In this document: piece after piece, positions 17,100 to 27,700 of the stretch
Layout of the letters: each line of letters begins with the position of its first letter
Numbering within the stretch: position 1 is the stretch's first letter
NCBI RefSeq assembly: GCF_016902295.1
Contig: NZ_JACJLQ010000007.1
Location: 45,351 to 109,350 of the forward strand
Origin: Bacteroides caecigallinarum
GTDB lineage: Bacteria > Bacteroidota > Bacteroidia > Bacteroidales > Bacteroidaceae
Direction of reading: 5' to 3'
DNA length: 64,000 bases
Position numbers and translations under genes: made by a program
The notes under the pieces: model-generated
Told to the model about the DNA's origin: nothing
Database searches by the model: none
Seen by the model: only the letters and a program-made list of their open reading frames with translations

Positions 17100-18023
17100 A
17101 TGAAAGTCTTGATTGCAACAGAAAAACCATTCGCCAAGGTTGCTGTGGATGGTATTCGTAAGGAAATAGAAGCAGCTGGTTATGAACTTGTTCTATTGGA
17201 AAAATATACAGAGAAAGCCCAATTACTTGATGCCGTAAAAGATGTGAACGCCATTATTATCCGCAGTGATATTGTGGATAAGGAAGTGCTTGATGCGGCA
17301 AAGGAACTTAAGATTGTTGTACGTGCGGGTGCCGGATATGACAATGTTGATTTGGCTGAGGCTACGGCTCATGGAGTATGCGTGATGAATACTCCGGGAC
17401 AGAACTCAAACGCTGTGGCAGAACTTGCTTTCGGTATGATGATTATGGCTGTCCGTAATTTCTATAACGGTAAGGCTGGTACAGAACTTATGGGTAAGAA
17501 ACTTGGTATTCATGCATACGGTAATGTGGGACGTAATGTAGCCCGTATCGCCAAAGGAATCGGCATGGATATTTATGCTTACGATGCTTTCTGTCCTAAG
17601 GAAGCTATCAAGGCTGACGGTGTCACTCCTGTAGATTCTGCAGATGAGCTTTACAAGAATTGTGATGTCGTTTCACTTCATATTCCTGCTACTCCTGAAA
17701 CACGCAAATCTATCAATTATGACTTGGTGAACCTGATGCCAAAGAACGGTTTGCTTGTCAATACTGCAAGAAAAGAAGTTATCGACGAAGAAGGACTTCT
17801 GAAACTGATGGAAGAACGTCAGGACTTGAAGTATGTAACAGACATTATGCCAGAAAAGAATGAAGAGTTTGCCGCTAAATGTGCCGGCAGATATTTCTCT
17901 ACTCCTAAAAAAATGGGTGCCCAGACTGCTGAGGCTAATATCAATGCAGGTATTGCTGCTGCAAAACAGATTGTGGCATACTTCAAGGATGGTTGCGAGA
18001 AATTCCGTGTAAATAAAAAATAA
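17100..18023 (+). CDS. serA: D-3-phosphoglycerate dehydrogenase, short form
   Basis: A 307-residue 2-hydroxyacid dehydrogenase without the C-terminal ACT domain, so it lacks the usual serine-feedback module. The NAD-binding segment is GIHAYGNVGRNVARIA (about 138-153). The catalytic Arg is in NTARKEVID and the Glu in MPEKNEEF. The position normally held by the catalytic His (TPHxGAxT) reads TPKKMGAQT, so Lys replaces His, as reported for the short protist/Bacteroides-type enzymes. Context (serC before it, DUF1015 14 bp after) supports the first step of serine synthesis from 3-phosphoglycerate. A role on another 2-hydroxy acid is less likely. Confidence 0.93.
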   Translation: MKVLIATEKPFAKVAVDGIRKEIEAAGYELVLLEKYTEKAQLLDAVKDVNAIIIRSDIVDKEVLDAAKELKIVVRAGAGYDNVDLAEATAHGVCVMNTPGQNSNAVAELAFGMMIMAVRNFYNGKAGTELMGKKLGIHAYGNVGRNVARIAKGIGMDIYAYDAFCPKEAIKADGVTPVDSADELYKNCDVVSLHIPATPETRKSINYDLVNLMPKNGLLVNTARKEVIDEEGLLKLMEERQDLKYVTDIMPEKNEEFAAKCAGRYFSTPKKMGAQTAEANINAGIAAAKQIVAYFKDGCEKFRVNKK

Positions 18024-18037
18024 AAAACTTTCTGCCT

Positions 18038-19285
18038 ATGGCAATAGTTAAACCTTTCAAGGGCATACGCCCACCGAAATCAATGGTAGAGGAAGTGGCT
18101 TCCCGACCATACGATGTATTGAATTCAGAAGAGGCGCGTGAAGAGGCTAAGGGTAATGAAAAGTCATTATACCATATCATCAAGCCTGAAATAGACTTCC
18201 CGGTTGGAACTGACGAGCATGATCCTGCTGTATATGACAAGGCAGTTGAGAACTTCAAGATGTTCCAGGAAAAGGGATGGCTGGTGCAGGACGATAAAGA
18301 AAACTATTATGTATATGCACAGACCATGAATGGCAAGACTCAGTATGGTCTTGTTGTTGGCGCATACGTGCCTGACTATATGAATGGCGTAATAAAGAAG
18401 CATGAGCTTACACGCCGCGATAAGGAAGAGGACCGTATGAAGCATGTCCGTGTGAACAATGCGAACATCGAGCCTGTATTCTTTGCATATCCCGATAATG
18501 CCGAACTTGATGCCATCGTTGCTAAATATACTGCATGCGAGCCGGAATATGACTTCATAGCTCCGGGCGACGGATTCGGTCATACATTATGGGTTATTGA
18601 TGAAAAGGACGATATAGACAGGATTACTGCTTTGTTTGCTGATATGCCGGCTCTGTATATAGCCGACGGTCATCACAGAAGTGCCGCAGCAGCATTGGTA
18701 GGTGCCGAGAAAGCTGCCCAGAATCCAAATCACAAGGGCAACGAAGAGTATAATTACTTCATGGCTGTATGTTTCCCAGCATCGCAGTTGACTATTATTG
18801 ATTATAACCGTGTGGTAAAAGATTTGAACGGACTGACAGCCGAACAGTTCCTGAAAGCATTGGAGAAAGACTTCATAGTCGAAGAAAAAGGCGAAAGTAT
18901 CTATAAGCCTTCATCACTTCATAATTTCTCTTTGTATCTTGCAGGAAAATGGTATAGTCTTACAGCTAAACCGGGAACATACGATGACAATGACCCTATA
19001 GGAGTGCTTGATGTGACTATTTCTTCAAACCTGATTCTTGACGAGATACTTGGTATAAAGGATTTGCGTTCGGACAAGCGTATAGACTTCGTTGGAGGTA
19101 TCCGTGGTTTGGGCGAACTGAAGAAAAGAGTTGACAGTGGTGAAATGGCAATGGCGCTTGCCCTTTATCCGGTATCGATGAAACAGTTGATGGATATTGC
19201 CGATACGGGAAACATCATGCCGCCGAAGACTACATGGTTCGAGCCTAAGCTTCGTTCGGGACTTGTTATACATAAATTGGAATGA
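18038..19285 (+). CDS. DUF1015 family protein
   Basis: A 415-residue soluble protein of the DUF1015 family. Diagnostic segments are VKPFKGIRPPK at the start, ASRPYDVLNSEEARE, HELTRRDKEEDR, YIADGHHRSAAAAL (about 205-218) and IDFVGGIRGLGEL. It begins 14 bp after the serA stop, and the serC-serA-DUF1015 order recurs in Bacteroidetes and some Firmicutes. A link to serine or phosphoserine metabolism is therefore likely, but I know of no firmly established activity. The ADGHHR motif with paired His looks like a catalytic or metal site. The operon ends at the terminator 19321-19355. Confidence 0.9.
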   Translation: MAIVKPFKGIRPPKSMVEEVASRPYDVLNSEEAREEAKGNEKSLYHIIKPEIDFPVGTDEHDPAVYDKAVENFKMFQEKGWLVQDDKENYYVYAQTMNGKTQYGLVVGAYVPDYMNGVIKKHELTRRDKEEDRMKHVRVNNANIEPVFFAYPDNAELDAIVAKYTACEPEYDFIAPGDGFGHTLWVIDEKDDIDRITALFADMPALYIADGHHRSAAAALVGAEKAAQNPNHKGNEEYNYFMAVCFPASQLTIIDYNRVVKDLNGLTAEQFLKALEKDFIVEEKGESIYKPSSLHNFSLYLAGKWYSLTAKPGTYDDNDPIGVLDVTISSNLILDEILGIKDLRSDKRIDFVGGIRGLGELKKRVDSGEMAMALALYPVSMKQLMDIADTGNIMPPKTTWFEPKLRSGLVIHKLE

Positions 19286-19320
19286 TATTTTGATTTACAC
19301 TTTAGTTGATAGAAATCTGA

Positions 19321-19355
19321 AAAAGCCTGGTGAATAATCCATTCATCAGGCTTTT
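19321..19355 (+). terminator. Intrinsic terminator after the serA-DUF1015 unit
   Basis: A 15-bp stem from 19321-19335 (AAAAGCCTGGTGAAT) with 19341-19355 (ATTCATCAGGCTTTT), one G-U pair, with U-rich 3' arm. The A-tract on the left makes it usable in both directions. Confidence 0.85.
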
Positions 19356-19498
19356 ATTCCATTAATGTTTTTTACAGATGTTTACTATGCTATAATTATA
19401 AATTTAATATTTTATACATGATTTAATTTATTTCTTTATATTTGTACTTTGTTAGCCTTATTGATTTTTAGGCTTAAAACTATCTGTAGATTTTAAAT

Positions 19499-22400
19499 AT
19501 GAAGGTAATTTTTAAGTATATCATAGCAGTAATATTTTCTGTATTTTCTTTTGCGGATTTGTTTTCCGATGTATTTGACGGAGCGTTCAGTATTCGTCAT
19601 ATTGGTCGTGCTGATGGTTTGAGTAGTGAAAGGGTCTTTTCCATTGTTGAAGACAATGATAATGTGATGTGGATTTCTACAAGGACTGGAGTTGACAGAT
19701 ATAATGGTCTTACAGTAAAGAATTATTCCCTGCTTGGCAATTATTATTATGGAGATATGGCCGGTAGGATAATCAGGCTTTTTCATGACAATCATTTTGG
19801 ATTGTTGGCATACGACCATACTGGTAGGATTTACAGATATCAACCTGAAACAGATAGTTTTGAGTTATATTTCTTTTTGGGAGATTATATTAAAGGTGAA
19901 ATAATTCTTAATAAAATATTATCGGATAAATACGGAACTCTTTGGTTGGGATTAAGCAATGGACTTTATTGCAAAAAAACAGACGAAACGTTAAATCGTG
20001 TTGTTGATGGGGAGTATATAAATGATATTGCCTGTACTGGTGATTCGTTGTTTATAGGAACATCTGATGGAGTCTTACACTTAATGACTAATGATGGTAA
20101 AAGTACAGATCAACTTGTAGAAGGAAAGAATGTACAGACCTTGTATTATGACAGAGACGAAAAGAAACTATGGATAGGTACATTCAATAGTGGATTGTGG
20201 AGTCTGGATTTAAACGATCAATCATTGCATTGCATCGAAAGCCATCATCTGTCTTTTCTTAATCCTATTCGTGCCATTACTCCATATGATAATAACAGAA
20301 TTCTAGTTGGTATAGATGGCGGTGGAGTATATTTTGTGGAAAAAGATACTCAAAAGACAATGTTGTTTATCAATGCAGAAGATAGTGGTGAATTATATTT
20401 GCATGGCAATGGAATATATACCATCACTAAAGACTTTCAGGACAATATTTGGATTGGCAGTTACACAGGAGGGGTATCTGTGGCTATCTCAATGAAATAT
20501 CCTATTACTGTACTGAGGCATGAAAGGGGAAATCCGCAGTCGTTGGTAAATAATAATGTGAATGCAATAGAAGAAAACTTAGACAATGATTTATGGTTTG
20601 CCACTGATGATGGTATAAGTATCCAGCATAAATCAGATTTCAGATGGAAGCACGTTTTAAAATCTACTGTAATAGTTGATTTGTGTAAGTCGGAAAATGG
20701 AAATATGTGGGCAGGAACTTATGGTGATGGTTTGTATTATATAGATAAGGATGGGTGTGTTATTAGGCATTTTACCAGAAATACAGACGACTTGACCACA
20801 AACTATATTTTTTCGTTAAAGGAGGATGCCGATGGAGATTTATGGGTTGGAGGTCTGGATGGTAATTTGATAGTAGTCAATAAGCAAGGAAAACGTAAAG
20901 GAGAATTTAAGGTAAATTGGGTTCATTCCATTGAAGAGGTTGATTCGGGTAAGATGGCAGTAGCCACAGTAAATGGTTTCTTTATTGCAGAAAAAAATAA
21001 CTTTAAGGTGAGCCGTTATGCCACTACTCGTGAATTTAATAATAAAAATATCAGTGCATATATAGTTTCTATGTTGTTTAATGGTGACGAAACTGTATGG
21101 TTAGGTACAGAAGGTGGTGGACTGAATCTTTATAATATAAACTCAGGTGATGTAAGAACCATTACTACGAACGATGGTTTATTGTCTGATGATATATACA
21201 GTCTGCTGCGTGATATGCGGGGACGCATATGGGCCAGTACAGGTAAAGGTCTTGCTGTGGTTAACGGTTTGCAGGTATCAAATCTGAATTATATGCATGA
21301 TACAGACAAAACGTATAACAAGTCGGCATGTGCTAAACTATCTGATGGAAGATTTGCTTATGGAAGTACTGATGGAGCAGTTTTTATTACTCCTGATGCG
21401 ATGGACATTGAGGCTTACGATGCTCCTGTCAGAATAATAGACTTGAAACTGGAATACGTTTCACCAGATAAGGAAATGCAAATGCGTCCGGACATTTATT
21501 CCATGCTCATGGATAAGAAAGTCAATCTGGATTACAGGTATAATTCTTTTTCTGTTACTTTCGAGTCAATTAATTATCGTTTTCAGCATGATATTGCTTA
21601 TCAGTATATACTTGATGGTTATGAAAAATCGTGGAGTGCGATATATTCTAATGGTGCTGTCAGATTTACCAATGTATCTCCCGGCACATATACTTTGAAA
21701 GTCAGAAGTCTTAGAAAAAGTAATGGAGAAATTATTTCGGAAGAGTCACTTTCGATAAATATTGCTCAGCCATGGTGGAACAGCTGGTATTCATGGATAA
21801 TATATGTCGCTTTCGTATGCGGAATATTTTATTTTATTCTCCGATATAAAAGCAATCAGCTCCAGAAAAAACATAATGAAGATAAGATTAAGTTCTTTGT
21901 TGAGACAGCACACGATATACGTACTCCGGTAACACTTATTATGGCTCCTTTGGAAGATTTAAGTAAGGAGAAGAATCTTCCGGATGATGTCAGCTATTTG
22001 TTGGAGACAGCACGCAGTAACACACAAAAGCTGAATACTCTGGTAAGTCAGTTATTGGAATTTGAAAAGATAGATATAAGTAATAAAAATGTGCTTCTTA
22101 AGCCGGTTAATATCAATGATTTGTTAGTGAAGGAATATGTAAGTTTCCAGTCTTTTTGCGATAAGAAACAGCTGTATATAAAGATGTCCTTGCCAGAACA
22201 TGAAGTGTTCGCAATGGCAGATGAGCGACTGATGGAGATGTTGCTTGATAATCTTATTTCTAATGCATGTAAATATACTTTGCCAAATGGAACAATAAGC
22301 TTGTCGCTCTACATTAATAAGAAAAATATAGTAATTGAGGTTAAAGACACAGGTATTGGCATTCCTGAGGAAGCTGGCAGACAGTTGTTCAAGAATGTTT

Positions 22401-23494
22401 ATCGTGCTGTTAATGCAAGGCAAACCAACGAACCTGGCACAGGATTCGGTTTGTTGCAAGTTCAGCGTCTGGTAAACATGATGAACGGAAAAATATCATA
22501 TAAATCTGAGGTAAACAAGGGTAGTACGTTTTATGTTACATTGCGAAAGGCAGATATCGGTATTCCAACGGCTGATAGTGTTATAGAGAAAGAAATCTCT
22601 CCTGTCGTGGAAAATAAAAGTGAAGATATTGGTATTTATGCTGAGAATCCTAAAAAAGATTCGGATACATTGCTTATTGTTGAAGACAATGATGAATTAC
22701 GTTGTTATTTAAGGAAGGTTTTTGAGCGTGATTACCGTGTAGTTGATGTCTCTGATGGAAATAAGGCATTGGAATGCCTGGCAGATGAATATCCTGACCT
22801 TATATTGTCGGATGTTATGATGCCGGGAATACAAGGCGATGAACTATGTCGTATAGTGAAGGATAATCCTCAGACATCAGGTATTCCATTTATATTGCTG
22901 ACGGCGAAAGTTACTCACGATGCTATGGTTAGCGGTTTGAAGAGTGGAGCCGATGATTATATCCCTAAACCTTTCAGTGCAGAAATCTTGAAACTGAAAG
23001 TCCACAGTATTCTTGAAACTAGGAAGAGCCTAAGGCAGTTTGTCTTGAAAAATGTGGTAGCGCAGATTGAGAAAACGGATACTTGTAATACTGAAGTCTT
23101 TAATAACAATGAGGAAGTATCTCATGAAGATGAGGGAACTTCAGAAGAGACGATTCTATCAGTGTCCGATGATGACATGAAATTTATCAAGCGTGCTACT
23201 CAATTGGTCATAGATAATATTGATGATGTTGAATTCAATATAAATCAATTGTGTCAGGAGATGGCCATGAGCCGTACTTTATTTTATAATCGTTTGAAAT
23301 CGCTGACAGGAAAGGCTCCTCAGGATTTCATTCGTTTGATTCGTTTGCAGCGGGCTGCTGAACTTTTAAAACAGGGAAAAAGTGTTGTGGATGTGGCAGC
23401 TGAAACAGGTTTTGTTAATGCTAAATATTTCAGTACATTGTTTAAAAAACAATTTGGAGTATCACCAAGTAAGTTTTTAGAAGAAAATTCATAA
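19499..23494 (+). CDS. Hybrid two-component sensor/regulator (HTCS) of the glucan locus
   Basis: A 1331-residue one-protein signalling system. A signal sequence is followed by two-component propeller repeats (about 30-640; recurring LWxGT-type blades such as MWISTRTGVDRY, LWIGTFNSGLW and VWLGTEGGGL), a Y_Y_Y domain (to about 750), one transmembrane helix (about 763-783), a HisKA with phospho-acceptor His in TAHDIRTPVTL (near 804), an HATPase (NLISNACKYT, VKDTGIGIPEE), a receiver (IVEDNDEL, phospho-Asp in ILSDVMMPG near 1105) and a C-terminal AraC-type HTH (about 1230-1325). In Bacteroides such regulators bind an oligosaccharide in the periplasm and activate the adjacent PUL. The GH16/SusCD/GH3 set starting 288 bp downstream is the likely target. 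Confidence 0.95.
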   Translation: MKVIFKYIIAVIFSVFSFADLFSDVFDGAFSIRHIGRADGLSSERVFSIVEDNDNVMWISTRTGVDRYNGLTVKNYSLLGNYYYGDMAGRIIRLFHDNHFGLLAYDHTGRIYRYQPETDSFELYFFLGDYIKGEIILNKILSDKYGTLWLGLSNGLYCKKTDETLNRVVDGEYINDIACTGDSLFIGTSDGVLHLMTNDGKSTDQLVEGKNVQTLYYDRDEKKLWIGTFNSGLWSLDLNDQSLHCIESHHLSFLNPIRAITPYDNNRILVGIDGGGVYFVEKDTQKTMLFINAEDSGELYLHGNGIYTITKDFQDNIWIGSYTGGVSVAISMKYPITVLRHERGNPQSLVNNNVNAIEENLDNDLWFATDDGISIQHKSDFRWKHVLKSTVIVDLCKSENGNMWAGTYGDGLYYIDKDGCVIRHFTRNTDDLTTNYIFSLKEDADGDLWVGGLDGNLIVVNKQGKRKGEFKVNWVHSIEEVDSGKMAVATVNGFFIAEKNNFKVSRYATTREFNNKNISAYIVSMLFNGDETVWLGTEGGGLNLYNINSGDVRTITTNDGLLSDDIYSLLRDMRGRIWASTGKGLAVVNGLQVSNLNYMHDTDKTYNKSACAKLSDGRFAYGSTDGAVFITPDAMDIEAYDAPVRIIDLKLEYVSPDKEMQMRPDIYSMLMDKKVNLDYRYNSFSVTFESINYRFQHDIAYQYILDGYEKSWSAIYSNGAVRFTNVSPGTYTLKVRSLRKSNGEIISEESLSINIAQPWWNSWYSWIIYVAFVCGIFYFILRYKSNQLQKKHNEDKIKFFVETAHDIRTPVTLIMAPLEDLSKEKNLPDDVSYLLETARSNTQKLNTLVSQLLEFEKIDISNKNVLLKPVNINDLLVKEYVSFQSFCDKKQLYIKMSLPEHEVFAMADERLMEMLLDNLISNACKYTLPNGTISLSLYINKKNIVIEVKDTGIGIPEEAGRQLFKNVYRAVNARQTNEPGTGFGLLQVQRLVNMMNGKISYKSEVNKGSTFYVTLRKADIGIPTADSVIEKEISPVVENKSEDIGIYAENPKKDSDTLLIVEDNDELRCYLRKVFERDYRVVDVSDGNKALECLADEYPDLILSDVMMPGIQGDELCRIVKDNPQTSGIPFILLTAKVTHDAMVSGLKSGADDYIPKPFSAEILKLKVHSILETRKSLRQFVLKNVVAQIEKTDTCNTEVFNNNEEVSHEDEGTSEETILSVSDDDMKFIKRATQLVIDNIDDVEFNINQLCQEMAMSRTLFYNRLKSLTGKAPQDFIRLIRLQRAAELLKQGKSVVDVAAETGFVNAKYFSTLFKKQFGVSPSKFLEENS

Positions 23495-23513
23495 ATAAGC
23501 AGGACTTGATATT

Positions 23514-23578
23514 ACGGGCATAGAAATCAATAAGGTTTCATAAATGGAGGTTTATTGATTTTTAAGCCCGTTTTTTTT
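23514..23578 (+). terminator. Long-stem terminator after the HTCS gene
   Basis: ACGGGC plus AAATCAATAA on the left pairs with TTATTGATTT plus GCCCGT on the right (23514-23571), with small internal mismatches, followed by a run of eight Ts. It separates the regulator from the PUL structural genes. Confidence 0.85.
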
Positions 23579-23782
23579 GTGAGAATCTTTATATATACTA
23601 TGTGATTTGGTAGTTAAAAATCAAAAATGATAGATTTCAACCCTTTTCTGTCAGTATTCAAACCACTAAAAACAGTATTATACCCAATTTTGTCCACAGC
23701 TTGATAAGCGAAAATAATCTTTAGTTAACTGTAAATGAGAAAATGTGAATACATAAATGTTTAACCCCAAAAACTATCGGTA

Positions 23783-24703
23783 ATGAAAACAGTTTTTTTA
23801 TTTTTATTACTCTGCTTCGGAGTAAGTCTGCAATCCTGTTCAAAAGAACCGGTTAAACCGGATAATACGGAAGAGGAAATTAATGATGAAAGTAATGCTA
23901 ATGAAAGTGAGGATGAACAGCAACATCCTGAAGATGATTCGTCGGACGGTGACGAACCTTCAAAACAGTGGAATCTAATATTTACAGAAGATTTTGATAC
24001 TTTCGATGATTTGATCTGGACAAAGGAAACACATGAAGCCGGTTGGGTAAACAATGAACTTCAGGAGTATATCGAAGCATGTGTTAGTGTAGGTAAAGAT
24101 GGAGATAAGTCAGTTCTTATTCTTACGGCCAAAAAAGAAGGGGATAAATTTTATTCAGGTCGTGTAAACAGCAAAGGCAAGAAAAGTTTTCAATATGGTA
24201 AAGTAGAAGCAAGTATAAAACTCCCTAAAACAGCAAACGGATTATGGCCTGCATTTTGGATGATGGGCGACAACGATAGGCAGTGGCCTGCCTGTGGTGA
24301 GATTGATATAATGGAGATGGGAGAAAAAGCAGGCATAGCCAATAATACAACAGAAACATATATCAATACCGCAATTCATTATGGTCCTAATGTCGAAGGA
24401 CATGAACAGATATTCCAAACCAAGACAATGGAGAAAAGTCTACAGGATGGCAACTATCATGTCTATTCTTTGGAGTGGAATGAAAATGAACTTATCGTAA
24501 AGGTTGATGATATATTAATTAAGACATTCAATATCGGACCTGACAGTGGTCGTTTTGAGTATTTTAATGATAAATTCTATTTATTGCTTAATCTTGCAGT
24601 TGGCGGAGATTTTCCAGGCATTACAGATCCGGCACAGATTACAGCATTGAAGGATGGAGAAAAAGCCCAAATGTTTATCGACTGGGTGAAAATATATAAT
24701 TAA
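23783..24703 (+). CDS. GH16 family endo-beta-glucanase, surface lipoprotein
   Basis: A 306-residue lipoprotein: signal with lipobox LQSC (Cys 19), then a strongly acidic linker (about 25-60, rich in E/D/S/N) that resembles the acidic export signal region of Bacteroidetes surface lipoproteins. The GH16 jelly-roll follows. The catalytic motif is GEIDIMEMG, with nucleophile Glu173, Asp175 and acid/base Glu178. LWPAFWMMG and a late WNENELIVKVDD are also family hallmarks. It should cut beta-1,3 or mixed-linkage beta-1,3/1,4 glucan outside the cell, producing oligosaccharides for the SusCD pair immediately downstream (28 bp). Family members also attack agar or xyloglucan, but the GH3 partner favours beta-glucan. 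Confidence 0.93.
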   Translation: MKTVFLFLLLCFGVSLQSCSKEPVKPDNTEEEINDESNANESEDEQQHPEDDSSDGDEPSKQWNLIFTEDFDTFDDLIWTKETHEAGWVNNELQEYIEACVSVGKDGDKSVLILTAKKEGDKFYSGRVNSKGKKSFQYGKVEASIKLPKTANGLWPAFWMMGDNDRQWPACGEIDIMEMGEKAGIANNTTETYINTAIHYGPNVEGHEQIFQTKTMEKSLQDGNYHVYSLEWNENELIVKVDDILIKTFNIGPDSGRFEYFNDKFYLLLNLAVGGDFPGITDPAQITALKDGEKAQMFIDWVKIYN

Positions 24704-24731
24704 TCTTAATACTATTACTTATTAAAAACTT

Positions 24732-27700
24732 ATGAGAAGATTAAACTACAAGTACACATTGTATTGCGGTACATTGTCCTTGTCTCTTTTGGGAGGAATA
24801 CCGCAAGTGAATGCCGGAGTTGCAGAAGTCAATCTTGCAATAATGCAACAGAATCGACAGGTTTCCGGTAATGTTAAAGATGCGATGGGAGCGATAATCG
24901 GAGCTTCGATTGTTGAAAAAGGAACAACAAATGGAACCATTACTGACATGGATGGTAACTTTGTTCTGAATGTACAGCCGGGGGCCACATTGGTGGTAAG
25001 TTATGTCGGTTACAAAACAAAAGAAGTAAAAGTTGGTACTTCACCACTAGATATCACTCTCGAGGAAGATAGTAAGGTGTTGAGTGAGGTAGTCGTTACA
25101 GCGTTGGGTATAAAGCGTGAGCGTAAGGCACTTGGTTATGGTGTAGATGAAGTAAAAGGTGAAGCACTGACAAAGGCTAAGGAAACCAATGTCATTAACT
25201 CAATGGCTGGTCGAGTACCTGGATTGGTTGTCAGTCAGACTGCCGGTGGACCTTCAGGTTCTACACGTGTACTTTTGCGTGGTAATACAGAAATGACAGG
25301 AAACAACCAGCCTCTATATGTAATTGATGGTGTACCTTTGGATAATACAAACTATGGCAGTGCAGGTACAGAAGGAGGATACGACTTGGGTGATGGTATA
25401 TCTAGCATTAATCCTGATGATATTGAGAATATGTCAGTACTTAAAGGTCCTGCTGCTTCAGCGTTGTATGGTAGCCGTGCCAGTCACGGTGTAATTCTTA
25501 TCACTACAAAGAAGGCTAGCGGTAAGGATGGTGAACGTATGAGTGTTGAGTATAATGGTACAATGACATTTGAAACTCAACTTGCTAAATGGAACGAAGT
25601 TCAGCAAATATATGGTATGGGTAGTGATGGCACTTACAGTATAAATGCTGTTGCAAATACAAATAAGAGTTGGGGACCAAAAGCCGACGGTTCAAATATG
25701 CTTGATTATTTTGATGGCGTTTCGCGTCCGTATCTGATTATTCCTGATAACGTATCTGTTTTCTTCCGTACAGGTTTGACTGCAACAAATACATTAACTT
25801 TAAGTTCGAGCCATGGAAAGTCGGGAGTACGTTTTACTTACACTGATATGCGTAATAAGGATATAGTTCCTAATACAAATATGAGCCGTAACATATTCAA
25901 TTTGCGTGCGAATACTAGTATGGGAAAAGTTGATTTGGATTTCAGTACAAACTATACACGCGAATCGGTAAAGAACCGTCCGGCTCTTGGCGACAGCAAA
26001 GGTAATGTCGGTAAAAACCTTATGACTCTTGCCACTACATACGATCAGGAATGGCTGAAAACATATCAGGATGCAAATGGTGAATACTCTAATTGGAATG
26101 GTTTGGATCCATATAATGTAAACCCTTACTGGGATGTTTACAAAAACTCGAACCAATCAGATAAAGATCAGTTCCGTTTCAATGGTAAGGCAATATGGAA
26201 CGTTACTGACCATTTTAAGCTTCAGGGTACGGTCGGAGCTGAATTCAACTGGTTTAAGTTTGAGGATTTCAAGGCTCCTACAACTCCTGGTTATGAAGCC
26301 GGCAGATTGCAGATAAGCAATTTCAGAAACCGTATGTACAACTTCGAAATGTTGGCTCTGTATAACAACTCCTGGGGTGATTTCGATTTCAATGCAACAT
26401 TGGGCGCCAACTTGTATAAAGTGAATAATGAGACTACAATTACTACAGCTCAGGATATGAAGATACGTGAAACGGTGGCACTCATGAGCTTTAATGAAAC
26501 AAGTGTGGAACAGAATTATTACAGAAAACAGATAAATTCTATTTATGGTGCAGTAAATGTTGGATGGAGACACCTGATATATCTTGATGCTACATTGCGC
26601 GGAGACCGTTCTTCCACATTGCCTTTGAATAACAATACATATATCTATCCTTCATTCTCAGGTAGCTTTGTATTCTCTGAACTTATAAAGAATCACAATT
26701 TCCTGCCTTACGGAAAACTCCGTGTGTCATGGGCACAAGTAGGTAGCGATACTGATCCTTATCAGCTGGGATTGGTATATACAAAATCTAAATTTACTTA
26801 TCCTGGATATACTTTAGGCTCTATCAGTAACACTACTATTCCTAATCGTGACCTAAAGCCTACAAGAACCAACTCATACGAAATGGGATTGGAATTGAAA
26901 TTCCTGAATAGCCGTATCGGTCTGGATTTCACTTACTATAACCAGACTAGTAGAAATCAGATTATGGCTATGGCTAGTTCATGGGCTTCCGGTTATACAT
27001 ATCGTATGATTAATGCCGGTGAAATCCAGAACAACGGTATTGAAATTGCTTTGAACACTCGTCCTATTCAGACAAAGGACTTTTCTTGGGATTTGAACAT
27101 CAACTTCTCTAAGAACAACAATAAGGTTAAGGAATTGGTTGACGGCATCGACTTATTTGAACTGGAAAAGGCTACATGGCAGGATGTGCAGATTGCAGCT
27201 GTAGTAGGAGAAAATTTTGGTTCAATTATTGGTCCGGACTTCAAACGCAATGAAAATGGTGATATTTTGATTGATCCAAGCACTGGTTTGCCACAATACG
27301 ATAACAGTAACCATATATTGGGTAACGCTTCATGGGACTGGACAGGTGGTGTTGTAACAAATTTCACATACAAGAATATCTCTCTTGCTGCCGTATTCGA
27401 TGTTAAGGTCGGTGCCGATTTGTATTCAATGTCAGCTCGTGCTGCATACGAATCTGGTAAAGCATTGGAAACATTGGAAGGGCGCGAAGAATGGTATAAA
27501 TCAGAAGAACAGCGTAAAGCTTTAGGCATAAGCGAAGCAAATTGGACACCGACAGGTGGTTTCATTGCTCCTGGTGTAATAGACAATGGAGACGGAACAT
27601 ACCGTCCTAATGATATCTACGTAAATCCTGAGGATTATTGGATGAATATCAGTCGTTATGCTCCATCAATGTTTGTTTACGACAACTCATACATTAAATG

